Shown here piece after piece: positions 22,150-28,952 of a stretch of DNA of 28,952 nt; position 1 is the stretch's first letter; each line of letters starts with the position of its first letter. The notes under the pieces were generated by a model. It searched no databases. It worked only from the letters and a program-made list of their open reading frames with translations, and was not told the DNA's origin. Location of the stretch: positions 1 through 28,952 of the forward strand of contig JBDGQU010000166.1 of NCBI GenBank assembly GCA_042218715.1. Direction: 5' to 3'. A program made the position numbers and the translations under genes. The stretch comes from JAGXLP01 sp042218715 (GTDB lineage Bacteria; Bipolaricaulota; Bipolaricaulia; M55B111).

Positions 22150-23400
22150 ATGAAGAATTTTAATTACAGTAAGAAGTATTTACTGATAGTTTTTTTAGGG
22201 GTTGTATTTTTCTGTCCTAGTTCTCTCGTTCAAGCGCAAGGTACCTCACTGTCTATCGAAGGAGCCCAGGTAACGGCGGGGGAGACAGTTACGTTGAATA
22301 TAACCTTAACCGAGGCTATAGACGGCTTAGGTAGATTTGATGCCTCGATTGTGTCGAGCAATCCCCAAGTGTTGCAGTTACAGTCTATTACTCCGAAGGC
22401 CGTTTCTAAACAATTTCTTCAAATTGATAGCGAAAAGGCCGACAGAATCAAGTTCAAGATGGTCGATTTAGGAAAAAAGATCGGTCCCGGAGCACAGGGA
22501 GTACAGTTGCTTAGCTTAAAAGTCAAGGCGTTAAAGCAAGGTGAATCGGAGATATCGCTTACGGAAATGAAGTATACCGATGAAGCCGGAAACGTGATCG
22601 AGCCGAAGGTAAAACCCGCCACTGTAACTATTGAATCTTCTGCGCCTCCGGAGGAAAAGCAAGGAACAGCAGAGCCCGGTCAAGGGACTCAAGCCGATAA
22701 GCGACAGGTAGAAACTAAAGATAAAAAGTCTCAGCAAGAGGAGAAACAAAAGGGGGTAAAGGGGTCTGACTCCGGAGAAGAAGAGAAGAATTATCTACCC
22801 TCAATAGAGGAGATTAAATTAAACCTCGGAGAAACTGGCAAGATTACTTTAAATATTTCCTCGCTGCCGGAAGGACTTCGATTGGTCCAGGCGTGGATAA
22901 TTAGTTCCGGTGGAGTGAGTTTTGACAAAGTCCGGGTGCTTAATCCGGCGTATTCGGTAGTAGTAAAGAAAACTGACAAATTAGTATCGTTTAGAGCTGG
23001 AGATTTTGACGGAAAAATCGGGTCGAAGGAGGGAGAGTTGGCGGTGTCTGAGATAGGAGTTAAGGCGGTGAAAGTCGGCAAAACGAGCATACGGACGAAA
23101 CTAGTGGCCTGGACCGACGAAGGAAAAAAGGTAGTCCGTCAGGGTAAGCCTACAGATATAACCGTTACCATTGGGAGTATCGGGACCTCGAAAAAGGCTC
23201 CCAATGACCTGGACGGAGACGGTTTGTTCGAAGACGTAGACGGAGATGGAGAGTTAACAAAAAAAGATGTTTTTACTTTAGCGTTTAACTTACAGTCCGA
23301 ATCCGTTCAAAATAGTCCTTCTTTATTTGACTTTAACTGGGATGGCCAGGTCTCTTTTGGCGATGCCGTTAACTTGATCAAGACAATCGAGGAACGATAA
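22150..23400 (+). CDS. Exported protein with two cohesin-like domains and a C-terminal dockerin
   Basis: A 416-residue exported protein. The signal peptide is residues 1-30 (ends SLVQAQ). The first cohesin-like beta-sandwich is about 31-162 (SLSIEGAQVTAGETVTLNITLTEAIDGLGRFDASIVSSNPQVLQLQSI ... VQLLSLKVKALKQGESEISL). A charged Glu/Lys/Gln-rich linker follows at ~165-212, then a second similar domain at ~215-342 (IKLNLGETGKITLNISSLPEGLRLVQAWII ... AVSEIGVKAVKVGKTSIRT), and a dockerin at 352-416 (DLDGDGLFEDVDGDGELTKKDVFTLAFN and DFNWDGQVSFGDAVNLI). Bearing both partner types, it could chain or bridge dockerin proteins, like a miniature scaffoldin. AGGAGGT lies six bases before the ATG. The 977-residue gene follows after 31 bases, so the two form an operon. 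The cohesin call is by pattern and rests on weaker similarity than the dockerin. Confidence 0.8.
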   Translation: MKNFNYSKKYLLIVFLGVVFFCPSSLVQAQGTSLSIEGAQVTAGETVTLNITLTEAIDGLGRFDASIVSSNPQVLQLQSITPKAVSKQFLQIDSEKADRIKFKMVDLGKKIGPGAQGVQLLSLKVKALKQGESEISLTEMKYTDEAGNVIEPKVKPATVTIESSAPPEEKQGTAEPGQGTQADKRQVETKDKKSQQEEKQKGVKGSDSGEEEKNYLPSIEEIKLNLGETGKITLNISSLPEGLRLVQAWIISSGGVSFDKVRVLNPAYSVVVKKTDKLVSFRAGDFDGKIGSKEGELAVSEIGVKAVKVGKTSIRTKLVAWTDEGKKVVRQGKPTDITVTIGSIGTSKKAPNDLDGDGLFEDVDGDGELTKKDVFTLAFNLQSESVQNSPSLFDFNWDGQVSFGDAVNLIKTIEER

Positions 23401-23431
23401 AACATTCAATATAGGGAAGGGCCTGGGAAGG

Positions 23432-26365
23432 ATGAATGATAATTACAACAAAAAGTTAGCTATAGTAGTATTAATAGTAATCGGAGCACTTGCCGGTGTA
23501 AATTCGGTCGTCCTTGCTCAGCTCAAAGTTACTCCTGTAACGAGGGATAGAGAAGTATCGCCTGGAGAATTTGTTAGCCTTGTCTTTTCAGTTCGCAATA
23601 ACTCAGGGGCGGAAAGAACCGTTAGTTACCAATTGACAGCCCCCGACGGATGGACCCCTATGGACAAACCTTCCCCCACGACCATTCAGGCTGGCGAAAA
23701 AGAAACAATTTTTATTAACCTTCAGGTTCCGTCAACTGCAAAATCTGGAGATCATCCCGTTACGTTGACCGGGTCCTACGGAGCTGAGGAGTTTACGGGT
23801 ACAGCCACCGTTGCCGTGAAGGAGGTTAAGGGCGTTACCATTGACGCTCCAGTAACAAAAACTGCGGACCGGGGTAAGAAGCTAACGTACGTTTTTTCTG
23901 TAAAGAACACGGGTAACGTAACGGATACCTTTCGGGTCGAGGCGGAGTCCGGTCACGATTGGGTTACTGACGTTTCCCCCACGAGTATTCATTTATTTCC
24001 GGGAAGATCAAAAAAGGTAACCGTAAAACTGTACGTTCCGAAAGATGCGGCACCGGGCAGGGATCCTGTCACAGTTACGGCTACGTCGACTCGTGACGAG
24101 GATATAGTAGATGAGAAAACGATTTACACTAGAATACTCCCCCCTTCTCCGAGGGCCGTTGGAGGGAAGCTTTACGCTATCTTGCCGGCACGGCTGGTGG
24201 GCAGTTTTTCCAGAGACCTCGGAGGAGGAGTTCCCGGAGGAAATATAAATTTAGTGGCGAATGGTCAACTGGGAAACGGAAACTTATTTTTTAACTTCGG
24301 GCTCTCGGACCTATATCAAGATAATAAAGTAGACTGGAATGCGTTTGACTTCGGGACGGACAGTTACCAGGTAAGCACAGGAGATGTGGGAGTAGCTTTT
24401 AGTCAGTTAATATCGAAGTTCGGGAGAGGAATATCAGCTAACTTAGTGAACAAAAATTTCTCGCTGTCGTTAGTGGACTTGTCCGGGGGGATAAGGGACA
24501 GTGGTGGGAGCTTAAGTTACGAGAGAGAAAACCTATATCTTGCAGCTAACCTCGCAAACCTGGAGACGGAGGAAGGGGATTTCAGTTTTACGGAATCGTT
24601 CGTAGGGAGATTTACAGGGGGTGGACTGGGGGAGATCGAATTAGAAGCGGGTTATACCCCAGACGAGGGAAGACTTGGACGAGCTTTTAGAGGGTACGGC
24701 CGGATGGATCTGGATCCTGTTACGCTGGAAGGAGAGGCATTTTTTATTGGACCAAGGTTTGCTGGAACCGGTAGCGGAAATAAGGGGTTTCGCCTTTTCC
24801 AGGCTATCGATGGTGAAAATTATAGTGAAGAGGTTTCTTATTCTTACTACTATAGGACACCCGCGGAAGTCCAAACGGAATCCACAATGAAGACTGACCG
24901 ACTTACTGCATCCCTCACGATGGACCTTCTGGAGTTGAGTGGTGTATGGCCAGAAGGGAAAGCGGGGAGGACCTTGAGATTGTCCGGATTTTATGAGCTT
25001 AACAATAGAGAGGATACGAGAGAAGATCCTACTTTGGACCGGACTACACAGCTGTTGCGAGGTTCATTGTTATATCGCTACGATGATTTTGAATATTCGT
25101 TGACCGGAACCGAAGAAAAAAGGATCGATCACCTGGCCGGAGAGACTTTCAATACCGGCACTGTTGATCAGAGGTTTTCATACAGTTTTGAGGGCTTTCA
25201 GTTCACGACAGAATTTTCCAGTACTCTAACTAAAAACCTGACTACGGAAGAAACGATTTCGACTACGAATTCAACCAGGTTTGAAATAGCGACAACGGGT
25301 TTACCTTATATAAGTTTGTCTTTATATAAAAGCGGTCAATTAACTACTCTTAACGGGGTTTCCACAGTTAATCCAACCGAGAACCTGGAGTTTTCCTTAT
25401 CGGCTGACGGTACAATTGGGGGAGGGTCTACTACGTTTGGCGGTACGCTTGATTTTACCTATGAGTTCGATCTGCCTTTAAAATTTCTGGTTACAAAAGG
25501 TAGGATAGTTGGTCATGTATTCGTCGATAAAAACGGTAATGGAAAAAAGGACGACGGTGAGAAAGGTGTCCCGGATCTGATATTGATGGTAGAGGACACT
25601 GAGGTAGCATCAGGCAAGGACGGGTATTTTAAGTTTCCTCCTTTTACACCTGGAAACTACGAGTTGTCGATAAAAGACCTACCTCCGAAATACAGCTCAA
25701 ACATTGAAATGCCGAAAAAAATCGAGCTAAAGAAGGGAGGGAAGAATAGGGTTTCAATTCCGTTAACTGAACTGGCAGATGTTAAGGTTGAGATTTTTTC
25801 GGACTCGAATCAAAACGGCTCGCGAGAAGTTGACGAAGGGGGAATAGGTGGAGTAAGGGTTAGACTCGCTGGTGTGGAAATTGACGAGAAGAGATTTACA
25901 AACGACGAAGGAGTAGTTAACTTTCGGGGATTAGTTCCTGGAAAATATACTTTAAACATGGATAAAGGGACTTTACCACCCAGATCAGTGATCACAACGG
26001 ATAACGCTAAACTTACTTTTGAACTTGCAGGTGGAGAAACCAAAGAAGTACGAATTGGAAGTTTTCAGGAACCGAAACGGATAATTTTTGGTCAACCTCC
26101 GAAAGCCGATTTTGCGTATTCTCCAGTAGCTCCTACACCGGGAACTCAGGTTAACTTTTCCGGAGGTCTTTCGAGCGACCCCGATGGTGAGATAACAAGG
26201 TACGAATGGGACTTTCAGAGTGACGGGCAAGTCGACAAAACCGACAAGATAGTATCTTACACATTTGAAGAAACGGGAACCTACGAAATTACTTTAATCG
26301 TTACTGACAACGACGGGAACGAGACCTCAATTTCGAAAACAATTGACGTAGTTGAACCGGAATAG
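23432..26365 (+). CDS. Large exported NEW3/beta-barrel-like/SdrD-like/PKD surface protein
   Basis: A 977-residue exported protein. The signal peptide is 1-30 (ends VVLAQ). Two NEW3-type Ig domains cover ~35-130 and ~135-235 (NTGNVTDTFRVEAESGHDWVTDVSPTSIHLFPGRSKKVTVKLYVP). Residues ~245-688 are repeated amphipathic beta strands with tight turns, as in an outer-membrane barrel; the part STGDVGVAFSQLISKFGRGISANLV (315-339) recalls usher-like (FimD-related) barrels. Two SdrD/CNA-B-like domains follow, ~690-780 (GHVFVDKNGNGKKDDGEKGVPDLILMV) and ~782-876. A PKD domain ends the protein (~890-975: ADFAYSPVAPTPGTQVNFSGG ... YEWDFQSDG ... VTDNDGN). It has no dockerin. The ribosome binding site is weak. 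It is in an operon with the cohesin-like gene. The barrel/usher reading is inference; a long fibrous beta protein is the alternative. Confidence 0.78.
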   Translation: MNDNYNKKLAIVVLIVIGALAGVNSVVLAQLKVTPVTRDREVSPGEFVSLVFSVRNNSGAERTVSYQLTAPDGWTPMDKPSPTTIQAGEKETIFINLQVPSTAKSGDHPVTLTGSYGAEEFTGTATVAVKEVKGVTIDAPVTKTADRGKKLTYVFSVKNTGNVTDTFRVEAESGHDWVTDVSPTSIHLFPGRSKKVTVKLYVPKDAAPGRDPVTVTATSTRDEDIVDEKTIYTRILPPSPRAVGGKLYAILPARLVGSFSRDLGGGVPGGNINLVANGQLGNGNLFFNFGLSDLYQDNKVDWNAFDFGTDSYQVSTGDVGVAFSQLISKFGRGISANLVNKNFSLSLVDLSGGIRDSGGSLSYERENLYLAANLANLETEEGDFSFTESFVGRFTGGGLGEIELEAGYTPDEGRLGRAFRGYGRMDLDPVTLEGEAFFIGPRFAGTGSGNKGFRLFQAIDGENYSEEVSYSYYYRTPAEVQTESTMKTDRLTASLTMDLLELSGVWPEGKAGRTLRLSGFYELNNREDTREDPTLDRTTQLLRGSLLYRYDDFEYSLTGTEEKRIDHLAGETFNTGTVDQRFSYSFEGFQFTTEFSSTLTKNLTTEETISTTNSTRFEIATTGLPYISLSLYKSGQLTTLNGVSTVNPTENLEFSLSADGTIGGGSTTFGGTLDFTYEFDLPLKFLVTKGRIVGHVFVDKNGNGKKDDGEKGVPDLILMVEDTEVASGKDGYFKFPPFTPGNYELSIKDLPPKYSSNIEMPKKIELKKGGKNRVSIPLTELADVKVEIFSDSNQNGSREVDEGGIGGVRVRLAGVEIDEKRFTNDEGVVNFRGLVPGKYTLNMDKGTLPPRSVITTDNAKLTFELAGGETKEVRIGSFQEPKRIIFGQPPKADFAYSPVAPTPGTQVNFSGGLSSDPDGEITRYEWDFQSDGQVDKTDKIVSYTFEETGTYEITLIVTDNDGNETSISKTIDVVEPE

Positions 26366-26377
26366 ATTGGGGGGAGT

Positions 26378-27376
26378 TTAGCCTAACCTTAGCGACGGCT
26401 CCGGTCCGAGGGTTAACGGGGACCTCTCTTCGTTCTCCAGGTATTTATAAGCGGCAGCGATCCCGATCATCGCTCCGTTATCAGTACACAGTTCGAAAGG
26501 AGGAAATACTGCCGAGAGTCCATGTTCCTCTGCTTTCTCGGTCATCCTGCTTCTCAACCTGGAGTTAGCGGAGACTCCTCCCATAACAGAGATGGTTGTA
26601 ACATCCGTTTTTTTTGCTCCTCTTATTGCTTTGGCTATCAAAGTATCAAGCACTGCTTCCTGGAACGAGGCCAAAAGGTCCGCTAGTTCATAGCTTTCTC
26701 CCTTTTCCACTTCCCTGGCCACCGCACTTTTTAGGCCGGCGAAGGAAAAATCCAGTCCTTTTTCTAACATAGGTCGAGGAAAATCGAACGCGGTGGGGTT
26801 ACCGTCCTTGCTTAACCTGTCAATCTTGGGCCCGGCCGGATAACCCAGTTCCGTCATGTAACCGACCTTGTCAAAAGCCTCCCCTGCAGCGTCATCTCTC
26901 GTCGAACCGAGTTCCTTGTATTTACCCCAGTCCTTTACAAGAGCAAGACTTGTATGGCCTCCTGATACCAGTAGGGCAAGAAAGGGCGGATTGGATTGTA
27001 AAGTGGAGTAATGGGCAAAAATGTGCCCTTCCAGGTGGTTTATCCCCAGGAACGGAACCTCCAGAGCGTAGCTGAGCGATTTACCCAGGGAAAGCCCAAC
27101 GAGAAGGGGGCCAACCAATCCGGGACCGTAGGTCGAAGCAACGAGATTGACTTGTCGAAGAGAAATTCCTGCTTCATCTAATGCCTCTTTAATTAAGGGT
27201 GAAAACTTTTTGAGGTGGTTTCGGGAAGCAATTTCGGGGACCACGCCTCCGTATTTCTCGTGGAGATCAGCCTGAGAATAAATTTTGTTTGCGACTATGT
27301 TATCTTTCCCTTTAACTATTCCCACCCCGGTTTCGTCACAGGAAGATTCCAGTCCGAGTGTATAGAAGTTATCTAT
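26378..27376 (-). CDS. tsaD: tRNA N6-adenosine threonylcarbamoyltransferase
   Basis: TsaD transfers the threonylcarbamoyl group to A37 of ANN-decoding tRNAs, working with TsaB, TsaE and TsaC. The frame carries DNFYTLGLESSCDETGVGIV at the N-terminus, the metal-binding histidines in INHLEGHIFAH, SGGHTSLAL, the DDAAGEAFDKV segment and the late CTDNGAMIG aspartate. No ATG, GTG or TTG exists between an upstream stop and the ESSCDETG motif. The first standard start is GTG at 27325, which would delete that nucleotide-binding motif. I therefore start at ATA 27376-27374, which overlaps the hpt stop (ATAG), follows AAGGAG by about ten bases, and gives 332 residues, near the family's usual 335-340. The start remains to be proven. 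Confidence 0.9.
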   Translation of the reverse strand: MDNFYTLGLESSCDETGVGIVKGKDNIVANKIYSQADLHEKYGGVVPEIASRNHLKKFSPLIKEALDEAGISLRQVNLVASTYGPGLVGPLLVGLSLGKSLSYALEVPFLGINHLEGHIFAHYSTLQSNPPFLALLVSGGHTSLALVKDWGKYKELGSTRDDAAGEAFDKVGYMTELGYPAGPKIDRLSKDGNPTAFDFPRPMLEKGLDFSFAGLKSAVAREVEKGESYELADLLASFQEAVLDTLIAKAIRGAKKTDVTTISVMGGVSANSRLRSRMTEKAEEHGLSAVFPPFELCTDNGAMIGIAAAYKYLENEERSPLTLGPEPSLRLG

Positions 27377-27960
27377 TTTTCCTTCAACTCCTTTTTGAGG
27401 GTGCCGATAAAGGGTAGGTTTCTGTATTTACCGGCGTAATCCATCCCGTATCCGACCAGAAAAAGGTCTTCCTGGAGGTCGAATCCTTTGAAATCAATAT
27501 CTACCTCTTTCTTCCTCCTGCTGCTCTTGTCTAGTAGTGCGCTAACCTTTACTTCGCGAGGTGTTCTCGCCTCAAAAGCTTTGAGTAAGTGGTGTAAGGT
27601 TTCTCCCGTATCGACTATGTCCTCGACGACGATCACCACTCTTCCATTTATGGACCTGTCTAGGTCTTTTAATACCCGGACTTCCCCGGGTTCTGTTGCG
27701 TCTCTGTAAGTCGAGACTGACATGAAATCGAACTCGATAGGGACATTCATGTATCTGGTCAGATCAGCCATAAAGACGGAAGCACCGCGCAATATACATA
27801 CGGCTATAGGGGGTCTTTCCCAGATCTCCTCGCGGCTCATTCGATCTTCCAGGTAGGTATCCACTTCCCTGGCCAGTTGTTTTACCCTCGTCTGTATCTC
27901 CTTCTTAGTGTAAATCTTCCTTTCTATATCTGTCTTTAAATTGTATTTATGATTGTTCAT
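27373..27960 (-). CDS. hpt: Hypoxanthine phosphoribosyltransferase
   Basis: A 195-residue cytoplasmic enzyme that converts hypoxanthine (and usually guanine) with PRPP to IMP/GMP in purine salvage. The PRPP-binding motif is VVIVVEDIVDTGETL, the flexible-loop region is DFMSVSTYRDATEPGEVRVLKDLD, and FLVGYGMDYAGKYRNLPFIGTL is the typical C-terminal base-binding part. I use ATG 27960; a TTG at 27975 in the same frame abuts the -10 box (27981-27976) and would precede the predicted transcription start. No ribosome binding site precedes the ATG, so the mRNA seems nearly leaderless. The stop overlaps the presumed ATA start of tsaD. Confidence 0.94.
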   Translation of the reverse strand: MNNHKYNLKTDIERKIYTKKEIQTRVKQLAREVDTYLEDRMSREEIWERPPIAVCILRGASVFMADLTRYMNVPIEFDFMSVSTYRDATEPGEVRVLKDLDRSINGRVVIVVEDIVDTGETLHHLLKAFEARTPREVKVSALLDKSSRRKKEVDIDFKGFDLQEDLFLVGYGMDYAGKYRNLPFIGTLKKELKEK

Positions 27961-27975
27961 AGCTAACGATAACAA

Positions 27976-28003
27976 ATTATATGGCTGGACGGAGAGATTT
28001 AAA
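27976..28003 (-). promoter_or_regulatory. Probable promoter of hpt-tsaD, very close to the start codon
   Basis: On the minus strand TTTAAA (28003-27998), 16 bases and a perfect TATAAT (27981-27976). The predicted start near 27969 leaves only about nine bases before the hpt ATG at 27960. Confidence 0.5.
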
Positions 28004-28065
28004 CCTAATCCTCCCCTTTAATCGGTTTAAGTGCTTTTCGTAGTCGCTGACTGAGTTTTGTCCCG

Positions 28066-28494
28066 CTACCCGCTCTGTATTTCGTCCAATCTTTGATTGC
28101 AAAGTTCGTCCGCTTCGCTAATATGCGAATTGTCCCGTACCAAGTGGGTAAACGTCACCTCTTCAAATTGTTCTTTCAGGGACTCGACCCTCTGGAATAG
28201 TCGTTGCAACTCACTATCTTTTACCTTCCATTTTCCCGTAACTTGGTTCACCAGTAGCTGACTGTCCGAGTGAATGTTGACTTTCCTTAGTGTTATTTCC
28301 CTGGCCCTTTGTAGAGCCCTTATTACGGCGAAATATTCCGCCTGGTTATTTGTCGAAGTTCCTATGTAACCGGATTGACTTGCGACGACTTCTTCGCCGG
28401 TATCGAGGATCACGTATGCCCAGGCAGCGTCACCAGGGTTACCTCGAGAGGCTCCATCGGTGTAAATATCTACCACTTTTTCGTTCGTCTTCAT
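28066..28494 (-). CDS. RNase HI-like ribonuclease
   Basis: A 142-residue single-domain RNase H fold. The catalytic acidic residues are Asp13 (YTDGASRGNPG), Glu53 (NNQAEYFAVI), Asp77 (HSDSQLLVNQVTG) and Asp129 (HISEADELCNQ). It belongs to the compact RnhA branch lacking the basic protrusion of the E. coli enzyme, common in archaea and many Gram-positive and thermophilic bacteria. It degrades the RNA strand of RNA-DNA hybrids, removing primers or R-loops. GAGGAG lies about 12 bases before the ATG. It is upstream of hpt on the same strand with a 105-base gap, and hpt has its own promoter. Confidence 0.92.
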   Translation of the reverse strand: MKTNEKVVDIYTDGASRGNPGDAAWAYVILDTGEEVVASQSGYIGTSTNNQAEYFAVIRALQRAREITLRKVNIHSDSQLLVNQVTGKWKVKDSELQRLFQRVESLKEQFEEVTFTHLVRDNSHISEADELCNQRLDEIQSG

Positions 28495-28601
28495 GATAAT
28501 AAGAATCTCCTCATTCGTTATTCTCGCCCTTTTTACCGTCGTTAATGATTCGGACTCACTTATTTTACCAAGTAGTTCTTAAAGTCTCGTCCGTTATTCT
28601 C

Positions 28602-28700
28602 CCTCTGCCGGTTAGCTGGCAACTGATTTAACCTTATAACCCTGAACGTACCCGAAATCCCGGGAGCCAGGTAAGCGGTAGAGGTAGATAAGCGATAAAG
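28602..28700 (+). repeat. R1 dispersed repeat, copy E
   Basis: The left arm CCTCTGCCGGTTAGCTGGC (28602-28620) and right arm GCCAGGTAAGCGGTAGAGG (28666-28684) form a 19-base inverted repeat with three mismatches and a 45-base loop. The loop begins AACTGATTTAACC and ends CCCGAAATCCCGGGA, both conserved in copy D. The 3' part after the stem (GATAAAGTCAA) is diverged. Confidence 0.75.
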
Positions 28701-28886
28701 TCAAAGTAGATAATAAGATTTTTCACCGAGAGTTTCAGCTGGAATGCTGTACCCCGGACGAAAACTGGCAATTAAAAACGTTGATTCAACCCAGGGTATA
28801 ACCTCGGCGATTCGGGTAATTACGGTAGGTATTTTGCAGGAATGAATAAATTATCCTAGAATAAAATCGAGAAAAGACTTTGTTAA

Positions 28887-28933
28887 ACCAAAATTACGCG
28901 GTTTTGATTTGTTAAATTAACAGGGAAGAGTTA
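28887..28933 (+). repeat. R2 dispersed repeat, copy 2
   Basis: ACCAAAATTACGCGGTTTTG, then a TGTTA-aat-TAACA-like palindrome and GGGAAGAGTTA. It matches 9652-9605 read on the minus strand. Differences leave the TGTTAnnnTAACA inverted repeat intact. Confidence 0.75.
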
Positions 28934-28952
28934 AACGAAGGACTTATTTGAT

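Larger units (their letters stand above)
28495..28952. other. Non-coding region at the window end
   Basis: No supported gene in 458 bases. It contains R1 copy E (28602-28700) and R2 copy 2 (28887-28933). Between them (28700-28880) I see no clear structure. Confidence 0.6.

Noticed and set aside
27325..27327. GTG 27325 as start of tsaD
   Set aside because: It would remove the ESSCDETG motif required for nucleotide binding, which is encoded in frame just upstream.
1717..28700. R1/R2 copies as a CRISPR array
   Set aside because: Copies are kilobases apart, in both orientations and imperfect; there is no regular spacer pattern and no cas gene.

Overview
The window is 28,952 bases of bacterial chromosome, taken from a draft assembly: positions 16902-17001 are a run of exactly 100 Ns. 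About 23 protein genes, one tRNA, one riboswitch and several families of non-coding repeats can be supported. Genes have clear Shine-Dalgarno sites, frequent GTG and TTG starts, and sigma70-like promoters. I cannot assign a phylum. A soluble-type lytic transglycosylase and a 977-residue surface protein with a long barrel-like beta-rich centre suggest a cell with an outer membrane. Dockerin modules of the DxDGDGLYEDxDGDG type recall those of haloarchaea and other extremophiles, but that is only a hint.

Layout. 1-352: partial gene on the minus strand. 677-5725: AmrS-like radical SAM enzyme, a DJ-1/PfpI protein, then serS overlapping an ABC-2 exporter pair (NatA/NatB-like). 5934-8027: periplasmic lytic transglycosylase. 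8209-9290: family 4 uracil-DNA glycosylase and a membrane-anchored TPR protein (minus strand). 9774-9848: tRNA-Gly(CCC), followed on its own strand by an unexplained non-coding stretch. 10221-14593: phosphate importer pstS-pstC-pstA-pstB. 14622-17456: a convergent operon of SLC13-type transporter, tandem Usp protein and winged-helix regulator. 17673-18462: promoter, c-di-GMP-I (GEMM) riboswitch, terminator-like hairpin, then a gene for a ribbon-helix-helix protein that itself carries an MshEN-like c-di-GMP binding motif pair, closed by a strong terminator. 18279-18996: about 700 bases of non-coding DNA rich in palindromes. 18997-26365: S8 protease and three exported proteins built from Ig-like, cohesin-like, dockerin, NEW3, beta-barrel-like, SdrD-like and PKD modules. 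26378-28494: tsaD, hpt and an RNase HI-like gene (minus strand).

How it fits together. The strongest candidate for something undescribed is the small c-di-GMP unit, in which a c-di-GMP riboswitch controls a probable c-di-GMP-binding DNA-binding protein. Next is the surface cluster: a protein with two cohesin-like domains and its own dockerin, a neighbour with Ig domains and a dockerin, and an usher-like barrel protein, which together could form a self-assembling surface structure. The intergenic DNA carries at least two dispersed repeat families (called R1 and R2 here), two long perfect inverted repeats sharing a core, and IS200/IS605-like palindromes. One R1 copy appears to supply the -10 box of a surface gene. 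The tsaD gene has no standard start codon upstream of its essential N-terminal motif and seems to begin at ATA, overlapping the hpt stop codon.
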